Assembly (NCBI GenBank): GCA_932294295.1
Contig: OW028579.1
Coordinates: forward strand, 29,647,250-29,711,249
DNA length: 64,000 nt
Reading direction: 5' to 3'
Origin: Alitta virens
Taxonomy: Eukaryota > Annelida > Polychaeta > Phyllodocida > Nereididae
Position 1 is the first letter of the stretch, and every line of letters starts with the position of its first letter. The position numbers were made by a program, and so were the translations under genes. The notes below the pieces were generated by a model. That model was not told the DNA's origin. It saw nothing but the letters and a program-made list of their open reading frames with translations, and made no database searches. Shown here in pieces: positions 35,100 to 45,693 of the stretch.

Positions 35100-36740
35100 A
35101 TGAACAATGGCCCGAATGATTAATTATCCACTCCCATGTTTATTCCAGCAACAAAGGTGTTAAATTGAAGTATTGATCCAAAAGTTATGACAGGTATATG
35201 TGCATTTCAAAATTACAAATTAAACTCTTGGTCATTCTCAAGGGTGACTGAATATTCAATTACATTGTTAGCAAGACAATAGACCACTTGACACCTTGCT
35301 TATAATGAAGTAGATTCCATCAGAGTGCCTAGCATATTAGTGGTTACACAGTACGTTGAACACTATGACGTAGTCATTGCTTTGTTATGTTTGAAAACAG
35401 ACCACAAGATACTGAATTTACTCAACCAGCCGAACAGTCTAATCAACCGAGAGATTATCCTAAACTGCTGATTACTTAGTCTGAAGGTGATGCAGTTAAT
35501 ATTATTAACAAAGTGGAACTTACATTTACAAGAAAATAATTATAAATGAGTGTACAAATTGTAGTAGTTTTAATCTAAAGTATTATACCAATTTGATTAC
35601 ATTTATATATCTTTTTTTGGCCAGCATAAAACTAAAAGACAGATTGATCTGCCTGTGAGGGAATATTTCAGCACTAAAAAAAAAAGGATTGCAAATTAGT
35701 CGTGAAGACATTTAGATAGGGAAGGGAATATATAGGCAGCATTATCTAATACATACAGCCGTGGCCAAAAGTTTTTGGTCACTTTAGAACACTTTAATTT
35801 TGCTTTGGTTTCTAGCTTTACAGCACTTTTTCTTGAATTATATTCTTTAGAAATCACATTTTCTCTTGAAAACACATTTGCACTCCAATCATGCCAATAT
35901 ATAAATCAAGTTACGGATGGTTGGTCAGGGGATGAGCCTCAATTTCCAGAAGTTATGCCAGCCGGAGTTGAGTGAAGAGTCACAAGGTTCTGGATGGGTT
36001 TTACCCTAGTGACCTAAAAACAGTCCAAGTCATCCATTTTTCAACTTATTCAAAGTCTTTTTCTAAGGTATCACGTCTAAAAGTGTGGTTGACAGACCGA
36101 CAGACAGACACATACAGCTAGACAGACAGACAGACAGCTGGACACACATACAGACAGACAGCTAGACAGACAGACAGACAGACAGACTAGACAGCTAGAC
36201 TAGACAGACAGACTAGACAGCTAGACTAGACAGACAGACTAGACAGACTAGACAGACAGACTGACTGACAGTCAGACTGACTGACTGACTGACTGACTGA
36301 CATTCAGTATCCGAAAACTTATGGCCACAGCTCCAACACGAAAACTGGACACATTGAGAATATTCATTATTAAAATATTAACTAAGAAAGGATAGATAGA
36401 TAGATAGATAGATAGACTAAGAAAGGAGGAAATAAATAGATCATATTTTACTCATTGTAATTTAATAAGTATTATATGTGTCTTAGTATTATTTCTCAAT
36501 CCTAATGTTCCCTATTTACTCTCCCTGATGTTCAATCCTTTGAAATTATGCCCCATTGTTCACTTCAAAAAGCTCTAATACTGTTATAGTGATTGTTCTG
36601 TATGCAATATTATTGAACCATTTGGCCACACCAACTTGCACTCGAGACTGGTGAATTGAAATGGCCGCTTGGAGGACTGTTGTGATCAGCGCCAAACATA
36701 TGAAGGATTTAAAGCAACTTCGTGCAACAGGCAAAATCAT
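35100..36740. other. Intergenic with complex CAGA/CTAGA simple repeats
   Basis: No gene seen. 36088-36302 is a dense array of GACAGACA, AGACTAGACAGC and CTGACTGA units. A GATA run lies at 36392-36416. The stretch 35760-35990 holds an open frame with no recognisable domain. Confidence 0.6.
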
Positions 36741-36745
36741 TTGCT

Positions 36746-36752
36746 TATAAAT
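36746..36752 (+). promoter_or_regulatory. Candidate TATA box of the LamG gene
   Basis: TATAAAT, 69 bases before the start codon at 36821. In AT-rich DNA this can arise by chance. Confidence 0.3.
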
Positions 36753-36820
36753 GTTTGGTGGAATACTGTTTCATCTTAACATAGTATCAGCAGTTTGTTT
36801 TTGGCTTTAGATAGTTCACA

Positions 36821-39800
36821 ATGTCAATTTTGACATCCATTTTTTACCTGCCAATATTATTAGGCATTCTCATGGTCTGTTTTGACTTCGGAATAAGCAC
36901 AATTTTTGATGAGAAGAAAAATATCCGATGTGTGTCACGGACTGTTGCAGGGAACTTCGACAATGCTAAATGTGCTATGGCGTGTTTGCAACATGAAGGA
37001 GAGACAAATCTGACTTGCAGAGCCTTCAACTCCTCAGACTCAGTGTGCACCCTCTGCATCACTTGTCCAACTGCAGGAGTGGCAGCCGGAATATGGAGTT
37101 CAACTAAACAGGTTTATGCTGTCAACCAACTTGACTTTGCTCAGCAAATGCAGAAAGGTAAATAATTGCAATTCTATAAAAGTTGTTGCCTGTTGAATCC
37201 CATAAGTTGACCTTTTTTCCAATCTAAATATGTCAGATGCTATCTGGGTTGCACAAACCTAATTCTAACCTCAATATAATTTTCATCAAAACGATGTCAG
37301 ATGCTATCTGGGTTGCACAAACCTAATTCTAACCTCAATATAATTTTCTTCAAAACGAAGTCAGATGCTATCTGGGTTGCACAAACCTAATTCTAACCTC
37401 AATATAATTTTCTTCAAAACGATGTCAGATGCTATCTGGGTTGCACAAACCTAATTCTAACCTCAATATAATTTTCTTCAAAACGATGTCAGATGCTATC
37501 TGGGTTGCACAAACCTAATCTAACCTCAATATAGTTTTTTTTGTGACACTTTGGATCCTATGCATAATATACAATATATCTTAATATGAACATTTTCAGG
37601 TCTGATAATACATGCCCCTATGGATTCCATAACCAATGGGAAATCACCAGCAATTGGTACGAATGTGACACTTAAAGGAGGGCCAGGTAATTTGTTATTT
37701 AATCAAAATTCTCAAAAGGAGAATGGGAACAAATCACAGTTTTCATATTTTGTCCTGTGTTTACATAAATTTCATTCTTCATTGCCTCAAAGAACAATAC
37801 TCAACCATACAAGATAGCATTGTAAACGCCTATCTAAAACAATTAAGGCTTTATCAAAACAGTTCAGCATTTAAGAATACATGGTAATGGATGGCATCCC
37901 AGTCACTCATTTCGTGCTGGTTTTGCTATGTGTAGGCATGATGTCATACCTGGTGCTGAGCGTCAGAGTTTAAGAAATTGTCCAATCAGTTCGTTAATAA
38001 AGGATCTATTCAAATTCAGATTAATTCATTTTATTTCACATTCATAGAACATATATTATAAATTTTATTTTCAAAACATTTTGTACATAACGTGAGGAGA
38101 CCCCACTGAGAAGGTATCCGTTCGCTATCGTGGGGCCACCTACAGGGATTAAAGATTCATAAAATATTTTTTATAATATTTCAAATTAACAAAACAAAAA
38201 TATAAACAGTGCTCTTAATCAATGATGCTTATACGAAAGGTATGTTATGAATATTATGACAATAATGAGGGTTTGACCTTGAACAAATATACCAATTAGG
38301 AATATCACAACGTTCATTATATGTTGCAATTATACTAAATTTAATATACCTCTTAAAACCATCTTGACTATGTGTATCCGCGATACATGACAGGTTGCCA
38401 TGCATATGGGACTAAACTTAAGTTTTGTGCGAAATCTTAATGCTTTAAGGAAATCCAATGTGTTCCCAATATGAATAAAGTGTAGTTATATCTTTTGTTG
38501 TGAATGTGCATTTATTGCTTGTATAAATAGTGCTAAAATTTTCAACAAACTCTTGGGTCATTCCATGTCAACTTCAAATTTCAAGAAGACCCCCTGCATG
38601 ACTGTAGCTCCTAAATTTGTATATTGCATTTTACAAACTTAAACCTCATCGCAAAATCTGAAATGGCTGTCACTAAATATTTGAGAAAATCAATCGAAAA
38701 CCATATTTATAATCATTCTTAAATTAGCAATTTATTAGCAGTGCAATGGCAATGTAAAGCAGACCTTTCAAGACTCTTGGGGCAAAACACAGGCGCCAGC
38801 CAGAAAATAATTTATCATTGCTTGCTCTTTGGCTTATAATAACACATTATGTAGTTAGTGTAATTTTCCGCCTGTGGGCAAAACTATGAGACCAACTTTC
38901 ACAAGACATGAGGGCTCCAGTCTCACAGGCAGCATTTCGAAAACAATTAAAGACTTATTTATTTATACAATCATATGGACTTTAACTGTACATTTTACAA
39001 TCGATTTTTATTTTAACTTCTTCAAATTTTACACACTTATTAATTTCCAATTTTCCATTTTTATCTACATTTATACTTTAATTTTTAGATAAATTTTCTT
39101 TCTGATTACTTATGTAATGAAATTACAATGGCCGTAGAAGTATCTGACAGGTTTGACAAGGCATGAAAATGATGTCGTTATTCCTGTTGCTAATGTTGAT
39201 ATTAAGAAGAACTCTTTTAGTTATCAAGGAGCGTATGTTTGGAATAGTCTGCCTGACAGAGTGAAGGAGTGCACAGATATTAATGACTTAAAGATTATAG
39301 CCAAGGATTATTTAAGATTATAGCCAAGGATTATTTAAGATTATAGCCAAGGATTATTTAAGATTATAGCCAAGGATTATTTAAGATTATAGCCAAGGAT
39401 TATTTAAGATTATAGCCAAGGATTATTTAAGATAAGAGCCAAGAAGTATTTCATTGCAATCTAGGATTTAGGATTTTTTATTTTGTCATGATATAAGTTT
39501 TCACACAATACACATACATAGATATCAAAACAGGAGACAACAGAGTTTACAACTATTCTAAGTTGTCCCCTCTTACAAAAAATTTAAATAAATAATGAAA
39601 TAAAAATAAATAATGATGATAATACTAGCATGAAACGTTACATAAATAATTAGATAAGTTAGTGATATTAATCAATTCAGATTATAAACATCAGCCTGAT
39701 TTACCAGACATTTATAATGAGTAATGCATAAATTTTATGTATACAGTTTGCTGTCAGACATGATATAATTTAATAAGACTTTATTTTGTGTCTAGTGAAT

Positions 39801-40930
39801 GCCTTTATAAATGCTTTTAAACTATTTCTTTCTTTCAATGACTCACTCAGATGTAACCATAGATGGGGAGCTTTACCAAGATAACTTTTACTGTACTGTT
39901 CTATGGTATGTTGCGGTGCCCTTAAATAATTTCTGTTTCTTGTAAAAAAATCATGATTGCCAATATCAAATAGGTTACTGATACGCACTGTACTAGTCAG
40001 TTTATATACATGTTAATGGTGCTTTAAGTTCTATCAATGTTTTTGAATTGTATATATGTGTGTACAATATTTTATTGATTGTATCAAGGCCTCGTTTGAA
40101 AACAGATTGTCTAAATGAGCCACACTGGAAGAATATCAACCCATAATTTTCTTTCCAAAATTGAACTGCATTGTAATGTAAAAAAGACAACTTCAGACTT
40201 TGTTTTGTTTCACAGACTTTCATTTAAAAAATAAAAAATAAAAATACTGACAAATTTGTATTACTCTGGCGTTCTCTTGGTCTATTGCTGTAATTCATAC
40301 GACAATACGAAGTCTCCATTTCCTGTACTTTAAATTCTTGTATTTGTTTCTTCCTTTTACCGTCTTTTTAAGAGCATTATCTCTATTTCAGGAGCTAACA
40401 TAGTCACAGGAAAGTTTGGAAAAGCTCTCTACACCCCAAACACTGGAACATACGATGATAATGTAATATCGTTAGGGCGCCATGACAACGACTGCTTGGG
40501 GAATGTCACACTTTGTCCACTGGGAACAACAATTACTTTTTGGATTAGAATGCCCAAGCAGCCCCACAAATGGCCAATGCCGGTAGTGTCACCTTGTTTC
40601 CGACTGTTTTGCTACACCCCCTCCAACAAGTTGTCTGGAACATTTAGATTGTACAATGGCACCCACATGTGGATAAGAGGCTATGCCTTTACCTACAATT
40701 ATTGGCATTTGATCGGATTGACCTATTCCAGAGATTCTGGATTTGAGTTGTATATTGATGGCTGTAAACAGTCACCTATTACAGCCGAACCAGAAAATCG
40801 TGGACAGAGTGATGTTCAATTTGGATGTTCATCTGCTAATTCACATTGCTCCAAATCAAATTATGATGATCTAAGAGTCTGGAACATGAAGAAAGATGCA
40901 GATTTCATGTGGCTCTTATGGAGTTTTTAA
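36821..40930 (+). CDS. Secreted PAN/apple-like plus LamG-like domain protein (3 exons, 320 residues)
   Basis: Exons 36821-37157, 37600-37686 and 40392-40930 (963 bases with stop). Borders are GT..AG and both introns are phase 1. Residues 1-25 are a hydrophobic signal sequence. Residues about 32-105 form a cysteine-rich apple/PAN-like module (CVSRTVAGNFDNAKCAMAC, then CRAFN and CTLC). Residues 114-315 form a LamG/concanavalin-like jelly roll: LIIHAPMD, GKFGKALYTPN, GTTITFWIRM, WHLIGLTYSR, FELYIDGC and DDLRVWN are the expected strands in order. The family binds carbohydrates or matrix proteins outside the cell; the ligand here is unknown. Intron 1 has a 64-bp tandem repeat and intron 2 contains LINE remnants. 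Confidence 0.85.
37231..37540. repeat. 64-bp tandem repeat in LamG gene intron 1, about five copies
   Basis: Units start at 37231, 37295, 37359, 37423 and 37487, an exact 64-base period. Each has GTCAGATGCTATCTGGGTTG and AACCTCAATATAATTTTC. Confidence 0.95.
39130..39290 (+). mobile_element. LINE 3' coding remnant
   Basis: Translation gives NSFSYQGAYVWNSLPDRVKE and NDLKIIAKDY, the same end region as the LINEs at 26485 and 29357 but from a more distant family. Lies in LamG gene intron 2. Confidence 0.65.
39288..39445. repeat. Tandem repeat of AAGATTATAGCCAAGGATTATTT (about 23 bp)
   Basis: Six to seven direct copies amplified from the last coding codons of the LINE remnant that precedes them. 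Confidence 0.9.
39770..40225 (-). mobile_element. LINE 3' coding remnant, antisense to the LamG gene
   Basis: Minus-strand translation gives HYNAVQFWKENYGLIFF, then RISNLFDIGNHDFFTRNRNY and KSYLGKAPHLWLHLSESLKE. The last part is the usual end of a non-LTR RT thumb region. Broken into two frames. Confidence 0.65.
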
Positions 40931-41223
40931 ATTGACCTAGACAAGAACATAGGCCAAATAAGTACATACTGACAAAGTCTTATTTTGATTGAAGTTCTAC
41001 ATCGCAAAATATACATTTCTTTTTTCTGTTGCAACTAACTTAACATTTTAATATTATTAATACTACCAAATGCTCCAACTTCAAGAACTTGAGTTTCACG
41101 TTGTCTGATTTTCCTTAGAAGGGGGACTAGGATCAAGTCTTGTCTGTTGCACTTTCTTGTTGTGGCATTCGGCAAGCCACCTAGCCCAGATAGCATTCCA
41201 ATTGTTTCAGCATTGGCGCAACG

Positions 41224-41470
41224 TTGGCGACGTCAAAACGATGCTGTACCAATGGTGGCCAATATAGAAACGATGCAGGCCCGATTTGTAATTCTATCTG
41301 GATAGTTACTTCCACTGTCCACTCAGCAGATGTGTGGATACCTGGTCTGAAAGACAAGAGAAACCTGGACATCACCGGCTGCATGAGTGACGTAAAATTT
41401 GGTGCCCTCTTCAAGCTTCAATCTATGGGCAATGGCGCGATATGCAGTGGCGACATCTGGTGTGAAAGAA
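41224..41470 (+). other. Possible orphan exon after the LamG gene
   Basis: An open stretch preceded by TGCAG reads DVWIPGLKDKRNLDITGCMS and continues DVKFGALFKL. It has protein-like composition and two or three cysteines, but I see no clear partner exon. It could be an exon of a longer or decayed LamG-type paralog, since GxxSDVxFG also occurs in the preceding gene. Low confidence. Confidence 0.25.
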
Positions 41471-41580
41471 AGACAAGTCTATTTATGATAAAATCACTGT
41501 GTTGGTTCATGTTAAAATGACCATCATCTAATTTGCAAGGGTCTACTGATACTGTTCACTTTATGCCATGTCATTGGGAG

Positions 41581-41774
41581 GGCAGGGGCCTAGCTCAGAG
41601 GTAGCGCTCTGGGCTTCCAACCGCTGGGTCCCGGGTTCGATTCCCAGTCGAGCCTAAGTTAGATGGCTGTTTCATCCTTCATCTCATTGCCATGGTTCCT
41701 GCCTGTCCTAATTAGCCTGTAAGGGTGCAGAAATACAGGACGTAAAGCCCTAATCACCCACCCCCACCCCCACC
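41581..41774 (+). mobile_element. tRNA-derived SINE family 1 with perfect 15-bp target site duplication
   Basis: CCATGTCATTGGGAG occurs at 41566-41580 and again at 41775-41789. Between them lie a tRNA-like head (GGGGCCTAGCTCAGAGGTAG and GGTCCCGGGTTCGATTCCCA), the body GATGGCTGTTTCATCCTTCA, CCTGTCCTAATTAGCC and a CCCACCCC tail. The duplication marks a complete and fairly recent insertion. Confidence 0.95.
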
Positions 41775-42435
41775 CCATGTCATTGGGAGTAAGTACTGCA
41801 TGGCTTCTACGGAGAAGGCATCTGTCTGGGCTGGGAGAATGGATGATGTGAAGTGGCAATAATCTTATTATATGTGGGTAGATACTATTGTGGTAGGCTG
41901 TGGAATGGAGTCTCTTGGATATGAAGATATCTATTGAGATTAGATGGTGAGTCATTGGTGATGGTTTGACTGTTGATGGGAGTGTTGTATTGATGTACTG
42001 CTGTTTTTGGGAACTTGCCATAGATGGTGACTGTGATGCTTTTTGATCTTGCACCATAGTTTTTATAACACATGGACTAGAGTATTGCAATGACCTTTCC
42101 TGCATGTCAGTCAGTTTGCCACTCCCATTTGTCTCTCTGTCTGTCTGTCAACCACTTTAAGACATAATAACTTCAGATCTCTGATGAGTTAGTTCTGCGT
42201 TATTATTGGCTTCACATTGAGCTTGTTCTAATTTGTTGATGTTCTTGGTTGTATGAGGATTTCATACTCTAGATGAGGTCTGCCTATTGCAACATAGGAA
42301 AAGTACCACCAGTAGAGGTTACTGAGACCTATAGCAGATAAGTATTGTTTGATGACATCATCTGTATTGTGACGTCATCCATGTAACAATATGTAGTGAC
42401 GTCATCCTTTTGTTTTTTTATCTACCATACGGTGG

Positions 42436-42590
42436 TACATGGCCAAATGTGCCATGTGGGTTTTCCATGCGTTTGGATAAACGCATGGAAAATGCATGGT
42501 TTTTGCCTCATTATAATTAGCTAAAAACCATGTGTTTTCCATGCATTTATCCTTCTCATGGAAAACGCACGTTGCACATTTGGCCATGTA
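42436..42590. mobile_element. MITE family 1, copy 3 (155 bp)
   Basis: Begins TACATGGCCAAATGTGCCAT and ends TTGGCCATGTA. Same length as copy 1 and almost fully palindromic. Confidence 0.9.
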
Positions 42591-42821
42591 TTGCCTGAAA
42601 TAACTGATTCTGATTTTGTCCACTGGGTGTATAAGGCTGGATTGGGACACGGTGTCCAATTCAGGAACTAAAACTAGAGGACGAAATTATGGGTCAGTGA
42701 TTTCGGGCAAATGGTGGTAGTGCTCTCTCTAGGCTCTGTTTCTGTTCTTTCCCATTGAACTCTTGTGTAAGTTTCTTCTGCAGAGATTTAGGAGAGATGT
42801 TGCCTTTTTGACAATGAAGTC

Positions 42822-43039
42822 TACACTCAGCGACAGTGATTTTCGCCACAGCAACAAGATTCGCCACCCCCCTAAAACATGATTATGCACATAGCAATGA
42901 CTTGATTTGTTACAAAACTAATTTTACAGATCATTGACAGTGTTCTTACGCTGCGGCAGCCATCTAAAAGGTGTTAATTGTAGTTTTCGGGGGGTGGCGA
43001 ATCTCGCTGTCGTGGCGAAATTCACTGTCGCCGAGTGTA
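42822..43039. mobile_element. MITE family 2, copy 2 (inverted relative to copy 1)
   Basis: TACACTCAGCGACAGTGATT at one end and ATTCACTGTCGCCGAGTGTA at the other. The interior shares GCCACCCCCCTAAAACATGA and GGCAGCCATCT with the copy at 16318-16520, read on the other strand. Confidence 0.85.
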
Positions 43040-43162
43040 TGTGGTCATTGAGGGACAGGTGCTGCTGGTCTAGGGTGATGCCAAGTTTTATCAGATGTGA
43101 TGCTTTCCGATGCTGTGAAGAGGCCGTTTGGTGGTACGGTGACTAGTATGCCGGTCCAGCTG

Positions 43163-43340
43163 GCGGGGGCCTAGCTCAGAGGTAGCGCTCTGGGCTTCCA
43201 ACCGCTGGGTCCCGGGTTCGATTCCCGGTCGAGCCAAAGTTGGATGGCTGTTTCATCCTTCGTCTCTGCCTGTCCTAATTAGCCCAACTGGTGCAGAAAT
43301 ACAGGACGTAAAGCCTTAATCACCTACCCACTCACCCAGT
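43163..43340 (+). mobile_element. tRNA-derived SINE family 1
   Basis: Head GGGGCCTAGCTCAGAGGTAG and box B GGTCCCGGGTTCGATTCCCG are intact. Body AAGTTGGATGGCTGTTTCAT, CCTGTCCTAATTAGCCCAAC. Relative to 41581-41774 it lacks a dozen or so bases after CTTCGTCTC. Confidence 0.9.
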
Positions 43341-43346
43341 AGGTGG

Positions 43347-43382
43347 AAGCCAAGAGCGCTACTTCTGAGCTAGGCCCCCACC
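43347..43382 (-). mobile_element. Inverted SINE family 1 head fragment
   Basis: AAGAGCGCTACTTCTGAGCT followed by AGGCCCCCACC is the reverse complement of the tRNA-like head of the SINE just before it. Confidence 0.75.
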
Positions 43383-43384
43383 AG

Positions 43385-45150
43385 ACCAAATATGTACAAT
43401 GTCTCCAGTAACAGAGCACACAACAGCACTACTTCCGGGAACCATTTCTGCTCCGAAGAAGTGTTGACTACCTTAATTCTGATGATGTAACATGTTCTAA
43501 GACTTCTTAAAAGACTATTTTCACTGTTCGTTGACATAATTATGAGGTAACTTAGGTGGGTCGCATTAACATTTTTTACGGCGAAAAGTATTGCACAGTA
43601 CTGGGGCGGTCATTCCCGATCTAATGCGATTTTCTGCTGGTTCAGGAATATCACTTATCATTGATTGTTTTTATTGAGTATCATTGCACCATGAAGATCT
43701 AATGGTGGAAATTGATAAAATCTCGACTTTGCATGACAACAAGTCTAAACAATGTGTTGGTTTCCATGGCAACTGTGACTTCAAGTGATTTAAGCCTAAT
43801 AGTGCCTTAGGAATTACCAATAATAAATAGATAAATTATGGGCCTGTATCAGTACTGTAAATTTTAAACAAAATTATTTGAAAAAAAAAAATACATTATT
43901 GCAATATAGTGAAAGTACATGTACAAAAATGATCCAAGCATATACTTTGCTGTCTAATATGTTGTTTTTATTTAATTTCTGTACATGTGTGATTATATAT
44001 CCAGACTTCATAAAATATTTTTCATCATAATTTGATCAGTAGTGTCGATATGTTCCATAAGAAAGTCATGAAAATATTTCCAAAAAAAGTTACAGGTGGA
44101 TTTTGTAATTTCTTAATGAAATAATTTTTAAAAGTTGTCAGGATTTACTTTGCGCGAACTGACATTTTGTTTTCTTTTACTAATTACACATCAAAAAGAA
44201 ACAACTTTAAAATAGAATTCCACCATATATCTATGAGAAAATATACTTCACACCAATACAAATATCATAATAATTAGAATTATGTATATATATGTCTACA
44301 CATATTTAATGATATCAAAAGCCCAAATAAAGATGACATTGGTACAACATGCTTTTATTTTTTGGTATTTTTTATATTTTGACACTATATATGACAAGCT
44401 GGTCTCTCAATCACAATTCACAATGTCCAAGAGTTCAGGAACATAAACCATAATAATATATTTATATTTTTCCATAATTATGACTATAATACATCCACAC
44501 CGTACTATTTTATCCCGTGCTTGAACTTTTGGTATTTCAATCACAATGTTGCTTCTACAGAGGGTATAATTTGTTGATTATTTATAATATTAATAAAAAA
44601 AAAATTGTATCTAATCATAATGCACTTAAAGTATAGAAGCTGTTCACCAGTGAGTAAAACAAGAGTTATTTTTTTGCAGTGTCTATATTGATACACAAAG
44701 CATGGATTTTACTTGCACAACAAAATTAAGGCTAGGCACACTATGCTTCAATAATAAAACATTACTTATACTATTAGACCATTGCAACTTTATAACCATG
44801 TACCATACATATCATTAAAGCCTATACATATAGTTGGGCCACAATAGCAGACAACAGGAACAAGCTTCATACTTAATAATATAATATTTATATAATTATA
44901 TTTATAATATATATTTACTGGTATAGTTTGTGTGTTTATATTTGCTGATCCGCTTAACTACTTTCTACTTAATAAAATAGATTTGTATTTTATTCCGTCA
45001 ACTAAACAACAATCCGTACTCTAAACAGACATGAAATAGTCACACTCCATCTCACGTGACCCCAAACACATGACTATGGCTATGACGTCACAATGCTCAC
45101 TGCCTGAAGAGTACGGGGACAATCACTGTATTACCGACCATTGTGCCATC
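43385..45150. other. Non-coding; includes probable 3' UTR of the granin-like gene
   Basis: No protein-like frame. Minus-strand AATAAA hexamers occur at 44989-44994 and 44354-44359, so the 3' end of the granin-like transcript could lie at either; I cannot choose. Confidence 0.4.
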
Positions 45151-45340
45151 AAAATTCAAGTTCTTGTCCGGTTCATTCAATATATCGTATCCAGTTCTTA
45201 CTTCCATTGATTTGTTTACATAAGCATACATAATCATTACATAATCACTATTTCATAATCGTTAATTTAATACATTGATATTCCAATTTCATACATATGC
45301 AATGCAACGAAGCATCTGATAACGTGATATCATATACCTT
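45151..45340. repeat. Segmental duplicate, copy 1 (in 3' UTR of granin-like gene)
   Basis: TTCTTACTTCCATTGATTTG, TTTACATAAGCATACATAAT and GCAATGCAACGAAGCATC match 46635-46826 at most positions over about 190 bases in the same orientation. Confidence 0.85.
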
Positions 45341-45693
45341 TCATCTAATGTATAGCAATACTTCAGGTAAAGATTATAATGCTAATATTTATGATTACAA
45401 ATCACTAACAAATTACATAGGAATGCACTTTTCTTTCATCGGTACAAATCAAAACAAAACAACATATGACAAGAACACACCCGGGGATATAAAGAATTCT
45501 TTTTTTTGCGTGAAAATAACCAATAAATAAAAATATATTTCACTGTCATATTTTTCAGCTTGCCATAACTCCATCAGTTCTCCAGCCTTTGAGGGGGGAT
45601 TCTTGGTGACGTCATCAATTTTGGGGCAGCACACACAACATGGCGGGATCACCATGATGATGACAACTGGTTCCAAAAAAGCATCGACTTGGG

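Noticed and set aside
41581..43240. tRNA genes at the GGTTCGATTCCCxGTC motifs
   Set aside because: Each is followed by the same SINE body and dispersed in several copies, and none closes a full acceptor stem by eye.
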